Shown in pieces: positions 11,290-23,357 of a stretch of 64,000 bases of DNA. This DNA comes from Gordionus sp. m RMFG-2023. Lineage: Eukaryota; Nematomorpha; Gordioida; Chordodea; Parachordodidae. The notes beneath the pieces were generated by a model, which had not been told where the DNA came from, ran no database searches, and worked only from the letters and a program-made list of their open reading frames with translations. The DNA lies in the NCBI RefSeq assembly GCF_954871325.1, contig NC_088775.1, positions 6,735,561-6,799,560 on the forward strand, in the 5' to 3' direction. Position numbers and translations under genes: made by a program. Position 1 is the first letter of the stretch. Every line of letters starts with the position of its first letter.

Positions 11290-12899
11290 TATTTATATAT
11301 AATATTATTACTTGTGTTTGGTGATCAATGTTTTCTCTTTCTAACAACAATGTACAATTTAATTTTCTATCTATGTTGCTTTTAACAAATATTTCTTAAA
11401 CATCTTCATTCTCGATGAAATATTTTCTGCCAAATTATTTACTCCTATTTCTATCAATGCCGATTGGGCATATTTGGCTCAAGAATCTAATATGTGATTC
11501 AGAAACAACAAAGGAATAAAGACGTGTCTTTTATTTGAACTAATTCCAAATCTTGTTAGATGTGGATTTTTAGGGTATTCATAATTTGCACAGTTATAAA
11601 ATCGGTACGCGTAGTTTTATAAATATGGTTTTTATAGTATGGTTAATTTTATTTTATTTTTTTTAATTTGAAATTTGCAGTTTTTTAAACATATATTTTT
11701 TAAATCACCATGGAGATTATTTATTTCTAAATAATATTTTATATGTTACCTGTCAAATAGTTTAGTTAAGTTTTCATCCCTCATTGTGTGAAAACTCATC
11801 TCTGAAACCTAGGTTTATAATACACATGTATCATATTGTATGGTTAAAAATTAAATATTATATATTTTTTATTTTTTATTTTATGTGATAATTTTTTTTT
11901 AAATTTAAGCGTTTTGTATAAAATAACTCTACAATTATATATTTTTGAAATTCTGAAAACTAATAAATAACACCTTTTTTTAAGGATTTTAATATATATT
12001 TTAAAAAAACATGTCTACGAATTAATTTAATCAGTTATTGATCCCTTTCGGGATCAGCTTTTTTCTGTGGAAACCAATCTCTCAGACATGTAAGATTTAA
12101 AGGGTTCTTAGTTTTGTATTTCTGTTTGTTGTGCAAACAACGTGATTTATCATTAGCCTTTTATATTTTTTTCATAAAATTTGCAAATTAAGTCATTTAT
12201 TTTTTTTTAACTTTGAAGTTTGTTATTTTACATATCGTATGTATTAAATGGAAAACACTTAACAATAATTCTTTTAAAAAATATTTAAAAATAATTAAAG
12301 ATGGTTTCCTACTCAAAAAGAATATGACCCAACTATATGAATTAATAATTATAGCAATTTGCGTCTGGGTATCATCGTCCAATCGGGTATGCATATACTA
12401 TATATATTATAAAAAATAAGAATGGATGCAATATTAAGCGGTTAATGTTAATTATATTATAATTTTATTTTCAAGATATAACGATATTTCATATAATATA
12501 AATATCACATACTTAGTTAGGTCGAAATTTGTACCTCTAACCAGTCCTGATAGACAAAATAATTTCCACCCATTTGTTAATTTTTAGACTTGAAAAACGC
12601 TATGACTTGTTAATCTGTTCATTTTAAAGACAAAAACCATTATCTAATATAAAAAAATTTTTTTTTAAATCATAGCCGATATTTTGTAAAAAAAAAATAA
12701 AAATTAAACCTATTTAAAGCTCCCTGGCCTGAGCTATATTATTTTTTTAGCCTCTTAGAAATTTAGAAAATTTAACAACGATTCGGAACAGGGTCCGAGT
12801 CGCGTTTGCAGATCTTTGGAAATTTAATTATATTTTAAAAATGAAATTAAATTCCAAGACAAATACACGAGATAACTGGCAACACCCCCCCCCCCTTAT

Positions 12900-13080
12900 T
12901 AGTGTTGTTAAACGGCTCGATTTTTAAAAACGGCTAACCCAATATTTTAGCCAAAAAATGTTATGCAAGCCTCTAGATCTCGTTAATAGATGTCCAAATC
13001 TTCTGCCATCTATGAGCAAAATCTCCAGGCCTGCATAATATTTTTGGCTAAAATATTTGGTTGACCCGCTTACCCTCCAT
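12900..13080. mobile_element. MITE, TAGTGTTGTTAAACGG family, right end degraded
   Basis: Starts TAGTGTTGTTAAACGGCT and is imperfectly palindromic: ATATTTTAGCC on the left is mirrored by GGCTAAAATATT on the right. The terminal TTTAACAACACTA expected at the right end is not recognisable. A run of C precedes it. Confidence 0.7.
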
Positions 13081-15649
13081 CCTTTAAGAAATGCAACTTT
13101 AAAAAAAATTAAGCTAGATTACTATTATAATGAATTTTAGATTTTTGCTGTTTCATAATTTGAAATTGGTAAAGTGAAAAGAATCAAATATTAGACTTTT
13201 TATTATAAACATAAAAATAACACGAATTATAAAAACTATAGAAAAATTTTAAAAAAGGAAGAAAGAAAAATTGCCATAACTTTTTTTAATATTAATATGA
13301 TCATAAATTAAAATAAAATTCAAAAAAAAATACCTAAGGCGTCTTCAACGCGGATTATTTTTGAAATTTACTTCTTTAGAGCAAAGACACCCTATTCTGG
13401 TATTTTTGAAGTTTTTTATATATTAAATAATTATTATTTTTTATTTATATATTTTTTTAGGATATAAATAAAACAGGACCTATTCGGGTTACATCAATCT
13501 AAATCACCTCTTTTTTAGGCTGTTTAGAGGACCCTAAATAGGCAACTAAACTGACGGCTATCTAGAAATATTGAGCTTTGGCAGGTGCCGTAAAGTTTAG
13601 AATTTTTACTGAATTTCGCTGACTTTTTTTCTTAAAATCTAAGACGTTTTAGAGCGTGTCATATTTTTCTGAGCGATTTATTTTTCAATCTAAGCGTTTT
13701 AAGTTTTATGCAGTTTTTTTATTTGAGCATTTGAGTATTTTTTTCTGGGTGTTTTAAAGATTTTTTTCCTAGAATTTTAGTTTTAATTCTTTACGAAATA
13801 TGAAACCTTTTATAAATAAATAGTATGTCGTTAATAAGTAAGCTAAAAATTAATTAAGTTCAAGCTTTTAGGAAAAGTAAATATTATATTGTATAATTTA
13901 TATATTTTTTCGAGATAAATGAATATTATTTTATAGTATATTTTTTCAGTTGCAATTGCAATTATATTTTTTATTTAAAGATATTTTAATTTAAAAATTC
14001 CGTTGATTAAAAAAATTATTTTGAATATTAAAGGTGATTGAGGTACATAAATCATTAATAAAGAATAAAAGTAAGCATAATTATAAATAGTTACTTTTTT
14101 ATAAATGTAACTTAGAGTAGTTACTTCTCAAAATTAACTTTTAACAACAAATTATACATAAAATAAATAATATAATTATAAAAAATAAATCATAAAATAA
14201 ACAAAAAACAATGATAGTATTAGCTGGATTTTTTTTTTGTTGAAAATATCGATATCTGATAATCGCTCATAAATTTCACGAATCGTAATATCAAATACAG
14301 AGCATCCTATCACCATTTTCACTTGCATGATCAAGTTAGATTTTTTGTCTATAGCCTTCTCGCCTGACAATAGCAAATCTTGAATTATTTAATTATTATT
14401 CTATAAGAAATTTTATAGGAATCTTAGACGAGATTCATGTATATTTAATGACGCTAGAAGATATGCAGTGCTCAAAGTATGTTCTTGTTGATAAATACGC
14501 AATAATTTTTACGAATCAAGTATGCCACTCGGTAGTATTATATTTATTTGTTTAGATTTAAAAGTTTATTTTATGCATGATGCTGGCTTTTATGGCTAAT
14601 GTAAAAGAACTTTTACTTCATGAAGCTTGAGGGCAGCTTTGCTCAATTAAAAGGATTCTGAATATCCTGCTATTTCTGCAATGGCTAGTGATAAAGTTTT
14701 TAATCTAAGATATTTTTTTATCACTGTGTTTTGGATAACATATTGTTGATATCAAGCTTGGCTCGTACAAAATTGCCATCGATATCGAAGGATATATGGT
14801 TTGCAATAAAGCAATTCATTGACAAAAGATTGCCTGATTAATTTGAGAATTTCAAGATTTTATGAAGAAATCTACCTTTTGATTTTGAAAGTTCTAGACT
14901 TCAAACATTGCTATCCAAAAAGGAAAGGTATATTTATATACACTATTATTATTAAATCTATTTTATTTTTAGCTTCAAAACAAGTGTAATTTAGGCTGCA
15001 CTTGATTAATAATGCATTTTTTAAGGGAATGGCGGAAAAGACATTTGTATCAAGGATATATCATTAAATTTTAGTCAAGTTTTTGAAGAAATGTCTAAAT
15101 TATTGATATGATGGCTAAAAATGGGAGATGTAATTAATACACATAACCTGAGAATATAAAGGTTTGTCAAATAACAGAGTTGAGCAGTACAGGGAAAACT
15201 TTATCTTAGATACAAAATTCTTATTTATCTTGTACTCAATATTTTTTGACTAACAAGATACTAGCATCTTTATCTAAGAACTTTATTCTGAAACGAATCA
15301 TTTTCATTTTCTTGACAAAAGATACAGTTACTTTTTAATATTCATGTTTAAAAATTTACAACAGAATATAACCTTATTTTCTTCGTGGAATCATGTATTA
15401 ATTTCTAGTTTTTTCCGCCATATTTTAAATATATTGACAACCAAAATCAGCTGGAAAATTTACAATTCACATAAAGATAAATAAATAAAATAACAATACC
15501 AATGAAATGAAATGAATAAATAATATATTTTATATATAATGTAACTCGATAGAATATTATTACCAATTTAATGTAATCTACTTTTTAATTTGTAGGATTA
15601 TTAACAATCATGGCAGTAAAGAAGGCGAAAGTGAAATTATGAAAATAAA

Positions 15650-16607
15650 TTACCCTGAATCATATCCCAATCTTAAAATTAAAGATGTAACATTTTTATA
15701 AATAATCCATGTCAAAAAAGACAATGTATACAGGCTGAATGTCACACTTATACAAAAAAAAATGATAAAAGGTTAAACAAACTCTTATAAATATTTTGTT
15801 AGATTAAATATTATCTATAGGAAAATTTTATGTTATAATATAATTATATATTTAAAAAAAAAAACTAGAGATGCATTTTAGGATAATTAATATAAATTAA
15901 AACCAACAAACTCTACTATAAAAAAAAATGATACAAACCAGTGTATCTGCTTCATTTGATGTCGTTAATAAAATAAAACCAATAATTACACAAAAAAGAA
16001 TTGATTAGTTGATATGTGCATTTATTGTCAAGGTTTACACCTTTTGTGGCAAGACAGCCTGAATTTATTACAATGATAAAAAGTTATATAATTTATAGAC
16101 AAATATAAACTTTCATATGATAATTTAGACTCTTAGTAATGTTGGATCATTTTTAACTTTCTCAGGGAGGTGTTTGCAAAAAAGAATAGAGGAAATTTTT
16201 TATCAAACAGCTATTTTAAAAGTATTATAAAGGCTCAATCATATATCTGCACCATAGCATATTTGTAGTCTACAAAAGCCCTTAGTTTTATGGGAATAAC
16301 AGCTTACTGGGTAATACCTTATTTAAAAAATTTTTATATTTGAAGATTACCGAGAAATTTTAAAAGGCAAAGCCTTGGCATGTAGAAGAATGTCTGAAAC
16401 ATATTCATTTGATAAAATTACAGAGTTATTTGAAGCTAAAAAATATATTTATAAAGTATATATTTTTTACATTTTCATTTATAATATATATTAAAGATTG
16501 ATGCAAATCAAAATTATTTTTGAAATATGCGAGTTCGTAAACTTTATATTTGACCGAAGCTTATAGAACAATATACATAAATGTGGGAGGGGGGGGGGGG
16601 GTACCAA
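15650..16607 (+). mobile_element. hAT transposase relic present only in block A
   Basis: In block B the flanking sequences (ending near GAAATTATGAAAAT and resuming near CAGTAC...ACGATAGC) are almost adjacent, so about 0.96 kb has no counterpart there. The A-only segment contains hAT-like peptide traces on the plus strand, for example LSFMGITAYWV near 16,280, and a Cys-containing stretch near 15,720. The frame is heavily interrupted. No termini or target duplication were identified, so it could instead be ancestral sequence deleted from B. Confidence 0.5.
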
Positions 16608-17961
16608 AATTCCGCAGTACTTAGCCATAGCTTGGTAAGGTACATATCTAACGATAGCGTATTGTAAATAAGTTATTATTTTTAATCAAGGCCTTCCTCC
16701 AATAATATTCTCTATTTACTTAGCCCGAATTTTTATTATAAATTTTACAAAAAAAATATAAATACCCGCATTTTTACAGGATGATAAAATGAAGTAAAAT
16801 TCACGAAAAATTTTGAATTATAAATTTATCCGCCAGGCCCGATTTAAAATTTTTTTTAGGCATTAAGCCAAACCAGATCCGAAATATTTTTAAATGAACC
16901 TGAGCTCAATTTAGCCAGTCTCCAGGGGCCATACCAAAAATCCTGAGAATTCAATTTTTATATATTATTTTTCTACTAAAAAATATGAACAAGCAAAAGA
17001 ATACAACAAAAAATCAATAAATATTATATTAAAATTTGGTTCGACCAGATCGACCTATTTGGTAATTGAGTGTGGTAAACCTTTTCGACCACAATACACG
17101 GTCGATGTCGTATATAAACCCCCACCATTTAACAACACTAAACTTAGTATAAAACTGTCTCTAAATCTGATTTAAATTTTATTCAGAAATATCTTTGAAA
17201 ATTAAAACTGCCTGTTATAAAACTACATCCATTTTTATAGAATAAACGTGTTGAATTTTTTTTTAAAAATATATATTATGTCATACTATAATAAAAGTGT
17301 TATTTTGATGAAAAAAAAATACAAAAAATATAAGTAACTAAATTATCATATTCATATGTAATTATAAAAAATAAATCAATAAATAATTATATATATATAT
17401 ATTATGAGAAAATAAATAAAATAGACAATAATAAACTAGTATTATTTACCCACATAACTACTAACTTTTTTTTAACGCCATTTAAAAATTAAATTTTTAT
17501 TCTCTTATTCCTGTATATTCAACGAACGAAACTATGTAAGAAAACAATTATAAACATTAAATAAGAATATTGATTTTAAAACAATTTTTTTTAATCTAAA
17601 TGGTAACTTCTAAAAATGGCAGTATATTTTTTTTTGCCCCGAAAATGCTTTCGAGCATAGCATAACTAATGTTACCGGGTGCTTTGGTCTGCCACTGCTA
17701 AGCTTTAAAAATCAATCAATACCCTGTGCAAGTAATAAAAAATAAGCATTTTAAATCAATAAATAAGCAAAAAAGGATCAATTTGGTCAAAATTGGAAAA
17801 TTATTTGCTATTTTTTGAAAATAAATATAATACCCTAAGACTTAACAAAATGATAATATAGTCACTTTACCAGATATATCCCCTTTATTATCTCTTATTT
17901 AATATTCATTACCTCGTATACTTAGTGTAATTAAAATAAAATATCAATTTTAGCTCCAACA

Positions 17962-18857
17962 ATGCAATCTCAACAAGGGGTCAGTCAAACTTCTGAAGGA
18001 AAAATTCCCCTCTGCGGAAATACGAATTGCCAATGCATAAAATGCGAATGCTCTAAGGAATGCTGCAAAGTTCGATATTTTTAGTTCATAGAATAACGAC
18101 ACATTATAAGTATACTCAGAAGACTGATCTTTTAAGATCATAATTAGAAAAACATTTTTTTTCCTTTAATTTCTACATATACATTAGCAACTTTTTTTAA
18201 GTTAAAACATTTCACAAAATTTTCAAAAGATAATAATTATTTAAATTAAACAGGGAGGCATTCTGTTTATTATATTATGTACTATTTGAGAGCATAATAA
18301 ATAATATAAAATACCTCTAGGACTTGACTTCTTCGTTTTACCTTTTCTATCTTAGATTTTATCCATCTTAATTTTATTATAAAATCATATTTCTTTTATA
18401 AAGTTTAAGCATTAATTTAAAAATTTTTCCTGAAAATAAAATGGGTAAGGATGGGATAGCGTCACTGAGAGTATTAAATCCTGCTAAACATATTTTTGTA
18501 TGTCGCAGTAAATTTGTGATGAGGGCATGCTATTACTCTTAAAAAAAACAAGGAAGAGGGTAGGAGAATTTTTGTTCTCCCAAGAATTTGAAGCACAATT
18601 TTTTGTTGAAATTTTTTAAATAGTTTATATCTAAGCATATTATATCTAGGGTTGTTAAAAAGCCCTGGTCAAAATAATATCTGAAGATTTTGCTCATAGA
18701 TGGCAGGAAGATTTGGACCTCTATTTGCCAAATCTAGAGGCTTACTCGATATTATTTTGCTAAAATCTTTCGAGATAGAAAGAAAGAAAGAAAGAAAGAA
18801 AGAGAGAAGGAGAAGAAGAGAGAAGAGAAGAAAGAAAGAAAGAAAGAAAGAAGGAGA

Positions 18858-18919
<62 letters not shown>

Positions 18920-21272
18920 AGTAATTATATCTGTTATATAATAATAGCTATTAGGTGAGATATACAAAAATTGAAATATATCGCAATGATGGCATAATTT
19001 TTTAGAATACTTTTCGTAATTATTAAAAATAATCATATTATTCTAATATAATAATGTATAAATCGGAATAAATATATTTAAAAAAAAGGTGAAAAAAACT
19101 ATTATATTCGCCATAGTGAATCTTTTTCGATATATTTAATAATATTATCACAAGTTTCCTTGATCGTTTATCGTTGACCTGTGACTTGTCAGCCACTATT
19201 TTAATATATAGAGAATAATTACACTGACTTATAAGAGGCGAATGAAAATATTTTTTAAATAAGATTTGCCTGCAAATCTGTCATAAGACATTCTTAAGGT
19301 AAATACCGCGCTCACAAACTCTTTCAAATATAGGATTATAATCATGATTATATTCCCCCATCACATTTACGAGATCAACATCGAACTTCAATAGGGACAA
19401 AGTCATTAGTTTCCTCTTTCCCAAAAATGTGAGGCGCTACTGGCCAGTTATCTTTTTTTTAAATATTCTATATCAGATAAGATAACTAAAACGATAAAAC
19501 TATCATTTAATACAGTATTTTTAATTAGTAGAATTATCGGAATCAGCCCCCCTCCCCAATAACCTATTTTGTATATAATTGATTTTCGTTACCAGTGTGC
19601 CTTCTGTTTTCCTTTAATATTACTAATCCATGTGTGTATTTATTTCCTTAGTTTCTTAAGCCTTATTTTTAGATATCAGAACTTACCAGGTATATCCTCA
19701 GACGAGTTTAGAACATGAATCGTTTGTTTTATTAATTTTTCGGCTTTAGGTAAACTGATTTTCTTATCTGAAGCCTTAAAGACAGATTTGATTATTTAAA
19801 TGGAATATCACATATCAAGGCAAGATCTGATAAGAATTCACCACTTTCTAATCTGGTAGACAACCCGTCAAATTTTTCTCTGTTGCTAGAATTTGCTACA
19901 TTTTTGGTAATACAGGGCCCCATAGTTATTCCAGATTGCTTTAACACTAGGAAGACTAAAACACCCATTGTAAATCAAGCTTCCAAAATATATCTATTTT
20001 AAAAATATTTATTTTTTTTACAGTGCGGCAAAAGTGACACAAAAGGAGAAAAGGGCCAAAAATGTAAATTTTTTTTATTATGTATTGATCCATTTTATCA
20101 ATTTCTTACATATTTTCAATAATACAGGTTGTAATGAAAGTTGCCACTGTTGCGACAAGGGATGTTGTAACGTAATCTTTTTTAATAATATCTTCTTTTA
20201 AATATCTTAAATTCGAAAATACATATTTTTTTTAAAAAAATGGTCTAATTTTGTGATTTTAAAATCTTTATCTAAGTTCTAAGATGATTAAGGCCACCAT
20301 TTTTATGATACTTACTTTTACTCTGTTCATTTTCATAGCATATTTATTTCATATTTTTTTAAATTATAGTGCTGTAAAAAATGCTGCGCTGAAAAAGGTT
20401 GCACGCCTGGCAAAGAATGTTTGAAAGGTCCAGGATGTAAGATACTGATTGAATAGAATATATATTAGAGATATGCAAAATTTGGGCTGGTAATTTGGAA
20501 AAAATATTTCTGTTTTTTAAAAAAATAAATCTTTAAAAAGGAAAATTTATGATTTTTCATTTCATAAAAAATATATTAAAACTGGGCATGCAAAAATATT
20601 TAACGGACAGGGTTCAAACGGGTTCCGACTCCTAATTAATTTTTTTTAAATAAACCGGGCTTGGCTTATAAGTCGCTCTGATCTTTATGTATATTACTTC
20701 TTTTATTTAAAGAGAAAGATTTTATAAAACTTTGATGTTCATAAAGATATTTCAATAAAATAATAGCACTAACAAAAAAAACGATCCAACCATACATTAT
20801 CTCTCATGATTATGTTTGAAATTTATTTTATGACATATAATATAAATTAAATTTTCTATCACACATATTTACTTCATTCCAAGCGATATGAATCCATCAA
20901 AAAATGATAACATTATTTATTGATTTTCTATAGAATTCATCTCAAGGGCATTCTTTGTAAAATATTCATGACAAATTATAAGATTGTGATATAATGACCA
21001 TAAACTTTGCGGCCTTATTTAAATATTGATCATTACTTTAGGGCTATAAAATAGATGAAATTTACTTTAATTTTTTTTTTAAATGGCAATTAAATAAGTA
21101 AATATAAAGAATTTGAAAGGGGTTGAAAAGCGATGTTCATTCGCTCTTTCTTGAAGCACGTGATTTCAAAATAATATATAAATATTCGTCGTTTATTTAT
21201 TTTTTAGGTGATTGTAGTTGTAAAATGCAAAAGAAATGTTTCATGAAAACCTGGACACAAACCTTAAATTAA
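17962..21272 (+). CDS. Metallothionein-like cysteine-rich protein, copy A
   Basis: Five exons: 17,962-18,069; 20,024-20,063; 20,128-20,171; 20,370-20,436; 21,208-21,272. Every intron is GT-AG and phases agree (0, 1, 0, 1). The 107-residue product has about 25 cysteines. Motifs are CGNTNCQCIKCECSKECC in exon 1, CHCCDKGCCN in exon 3, CCKKCC and GCTPGKEC in exon 4, CDCSC in exon 5. Clustered CxC, CC and CxxC with almost no aromatics in the Cys-rich part fit a metallothionein, a cytosolic thiolate cluster protein binding Zn, Cd or Cu. The paralogue at 53,865 ends nine codons after the last exon begins; here TGA is replaced by TGT and the frame runs on for 11 further codons, adding CFMKTWTQTLN. 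Another Cys-rich peptide family remains possible. Confidence 0.8.
18645..18775. mobile_element. Degraded MITE in intron 1 of copy A, TAGTGTTGTTAAACGG family
   Basis: Begins AGGGTTGTTAAAAAGCC and keeps the family core (GATTTTGCTCATAGATGGCAG, then AATCTAGAGGCTTAC). The same position in block B (54,537-54,665) has a copy too, so the insertion predates the duplication. Confidence 0.6.
18776..18920. repeat. (GAAA)n microsatellite with GAGAAG interruptions
   Basis: About 145 bp of GAAA repeats abutting the end of the MITE in intron 1 of metallothionein-like copy A. Block B has no equivalent expansion, so it arose after the duplication. Lys/Glu/Arg and Phe/Leu/Ser open frames here are repeat artefacts. 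Confidence 0.95.
20480..20700. mobile_element. Degraded GC-rich MITE in intron 4 of copy A
   Basis: Contains GAGATATGCAAAATTTGGGC at the left and AACCGGGCTTGGCTTATAAG towards the right, resembling the GGGCC-family MITEs at 27,515 and 28,494. A shortened counterpart is in block B at about 57,130-57,245 (GGGCCGGTTGGGG, then CAAACGGGTTCG), so it predates the duplication. Confidence 0.5.
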
Positions 21273-21491
21273 ATTATTAAGTTAACTATTAATCCACAAA
21301 TTGTGCAGTTTTATCACACATAAGCTTTATTTATAGCGTATCGTTAGTTGAACTTTGTCATTACACTATCGAAATTATATTATAAATTTATATGTATTAT
21401 TGATAATTTTATATCGTAAATTATTATGATAAAAAATTTGTCGAAATGTCTTTTTAAAAGATTTGATGTTAGCGGTTCACCTTTTTTTGTC

Positions 21492-21497
21492 AATAAA
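21492..21497 (+). other. Candidate polyadenylation signal, metallothionein-like copy A
   Basis: First clear AATAAA after the stop codon, about 220 bp downstream. AATAAA is common in such AT-rich DNA, so the assignment is tentative. Confidence 0.35.
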
Positions 21498-21533
21498 GAA
21501 TACACCTTAGGTTCAATATGATAAACTGCATCA

Positions 21534-21630
21534 CAGTTAGCGCAAATTTGTATACTTCATCTCGATATCGTGGTAACCATGAATTCAGGGTAACGCCACA
21601 TTCAGTTTGCGCTAATTCGCTGAGTTGAAT
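21534..21630. repeat. Short palindromic interspersed repeat, CAGTTAGCGC type
   Basis: Opens with CAGTTAGCGCAAATTTG, holds an AACCATGAATTCAGGGTAAC core and closes with an inverted TTTGCGCTAATTCGCTGAG. Related sequences are at 21,998-22,040, 23,838-23,920 and 58,039-58,100. Confidence 0.5.
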
Positions 21631-21885
21631 ATAAAAGTATAGCGTCTTTTGTTAAATTAACCCTAACGAGTCCGATTGGAAATATAAACCCAACCCTATA
21701 AGGGTTGGGTCGAGGAAGGATTTTTTTGCCCCATGGAGGGGTAAATTTTAAGGATGTGCTATAAAAAAAACAGTAAAACCTATCCTTATAGTTTAATACT
21801 CCGGGTGGAAAAAGTATTTCGAAGCCGTTATAGTTTTACGAACCATAGTAATAAAAAATCTTAAAAAGTAAATTAACAGATCCCT

Positions 21886-22726
21886 TAAACTGAGAGGTTG
21901 GATGCTGGCACCCCTTATATTAAATAATCTTACTAAAATAAGGGCGGCTTCTCATTTTCTGCTATATTAAATTCCTGTACATTAATTTTTATATACTTCA
22001 CCAAGAATTCGCGCTAACTGTGAATGCAGGGTTATTCTAGAATAATTCCACATTCGTATGAAAAATTTTTAAAAAAATGTATTTTTTGCATTCGAGTTAG
22101 AATTATTAAAATGATTCGTTTTTTTATTTTAAAAAAAAATATTATAAAAAAATAATTCATACGAAAAAATATTTACAATTTTTTAAATTTAACAAATAGG
22201 AAAAAGAAACAGTAATGTTAACCATAGAAATTTATTATGGAGTGACATAAATTCTAATAAAAAGTATTTTGGGTAAGCAAGCAACAGATCTTTAACTTAT
22301 AAAATTTTTTTAGCATTTTAAATTTGGAGTCGTTCCCAGAAATATTTCCCGGTTATAACTTTTCTGACTTAAGAGCCTTTTAAAGCTCCTAAACAATTGA
22401 GATAATAAAATACCAATTAACCTTACGTCTCAGGAGCTTAATCTATTCTAAGCTTTAATTATCGTTTAGAAATAATGTGATAAGATGCGGTATTTATCAT
22501 TCTTTATTGTTTCTCATTTATACCTTGATTTTACATTGATTTGTTTAAAAAAAACATGTGATGGATTCCCGGTTCGTAGCCTTTTTTTTAAAATGGAATC
22601 AACCTCATCTAAAGCGACTAAAAATACAGGCCAAGGAGGCACTGTTTTTAAAATAATTTTTTCATAAATTATTTAAACACATCATTTATTTATTATAATA
22701 TATGAAAAAATGGATGTTTTCGCATG
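21886..22726. other. Intergenic AT-rich DNA downstream of block A
   Basis: No gene is supported. It contains a half-site of the CAGTTAGCGC repeat (21,998-22,040: AATTCGCGCTAACTGTGAAT). The open frame 22,485-22,667 shows no domain and no splice context and is not called. Confidence 0.5.
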
Positions 22727-22890
22727 TCGTCTGTGGCCTAGTCGGCGAGTGCGTTAATAACGAATCCGGTAGACTTGGGTTCGAATCCAACAAGGGTCAT
22801 TTTTTCTTCTAAGCCAACTTGGCGGTTTCATTAGGATAGATGACACAGAGTAGATCGGATTCAACCCCGTGATTCAGTTAATATATATTT
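22727..22890 (+). mobile_element. tRNA-derived SINE
   Basis: Intact internal RNA polymerase III promoter: A box TGGCCTAGTCGG (22,734-22,745) and B box GGTTCGAATCC (22,778-22,788), separated by 32 bp as in tRNA genes. The acceptor arm (7 bp at the start against AAGGGTC) and T arm do not pair properly, so it is not a functional tRNA. A non-tRNA tail (TAAGCCAACTTGGCGG, then GATGACACAGAGTAGATC and ATTCAACCCCGTGATTC) follows, then oligo-T. No second copy was seen in this window. It lies about 0.5 kb past the 3' end of LTN1. Confidence 0.75.
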
Positions 22891-23299
22891 TTTTTTAAAA
22901 AAGTGACATATTTTTACAAAATCTGGTAATTGTTTAGCAAATGGTTTGACGTGTATTATCACTAGCCATCGAAGTGTATTATTATTGTTTTTTTTTAAAA
23001 ATGTAGGATTTGTATATAAAAATATTAATTAATATAAAAAATTAGATTTTTTTAGCAAATTGATATATATTGTTCAATCATATGTTTTGTAAAACGATTT
23101 AGGGAAGGATGAAGTTGAAGAAAAAAAATTTAGAGATTATTAAATATACTAGTCAGATATTCTTTTATTTATAAAAATAGATATAATGAGTAACATTAGC
23201 AGTTCATATAAAATATTAACCAAACAAAAGGAAAATAATATTTATAATAAATTTTAAAATAATTATAAATTAATTCATTATATAATATTGTCAGGATTT

Positions 23300-23305
23300 T
23301 TTATT
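23300..23305 (-). other. LTN1: Candidate LTN1 polyadenylation signal
   Basis: AATAAA on the minus strand, about 53 bp beyond the LTN1 stop codon at 23,358-23,360. A second AATAAA cluster lies between it and the stop in the opposite orientation only. Confidence 0.45.
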
Positions 23306-23357
23306 TAGTAAATAAATATAATATAAAATAAATATTGTAAAATTTATGACAATGGCT

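Larger units (their letters stand above)
7395..12860 (-). repeat. Right arm of the large inverted repeat, interrupted by a hAT transposon
   Basis: Outside 7,927-11,281 this segment is the diverged reverse complement of 3,838-6,480. Removing the inserted element and one copy of its target duplication restores a continuous match to the left arm, where the uninterrupted site reads AAGAGGTTACC at about 5,750. On the minus strand at 12,197-12,394 there is an open stretch with TQIAIIINSYSWVIFFLS; the left arm holds the equivalent at about 4,270-4,440. No protein family is recognised. Confidence 0.85.
13150..21885 (+). repeat. Duplicated block A
   Basis: Non-coding and coding sequence here aligns in order with 48,970-58,415. 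Landmarks include GAAATTGGTAAAGTGAAAAG (A 13,160; B 48,978), CGCGGATTATTTTTGAAA (A 13,350; B 49,135), TTCGACCAGATCGACC (A 17,040; B 53,041), all five metallothionein-like exons, and the post-gene GTCGAAATGTC (A about 21,440; B about 57,967). Differences are an inverted 0.9-kb sub-segment (14,030-14,930), an A-only hAT relic (about 15,650-16,607) and two B-only insertions. Non-coding similarity has survived, so the duplication is not ancient. Confidence 0.9.

Noticed and set aside
14176-14376. 66-codon minus-strand frame as a gene
   Set aside because: The counterpart in block B (within the inverted segment) is interrupted and no domain or partner exon is visible; treated as repeat DNA.
18700-19036. 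Lys/Glu/Arg-rich (+) and Phe/Leu/Ser-rich (-) open frames
   Set aside because: Both are translations of the (GAAA)n microsatellite next to a MITE.
22727-22800. Functional tRNA gene
   Set aside because: A and B boxes are perfect, but the acceptor and T stems do not pair and no anticodon arm can be defined; SINE is the better call.
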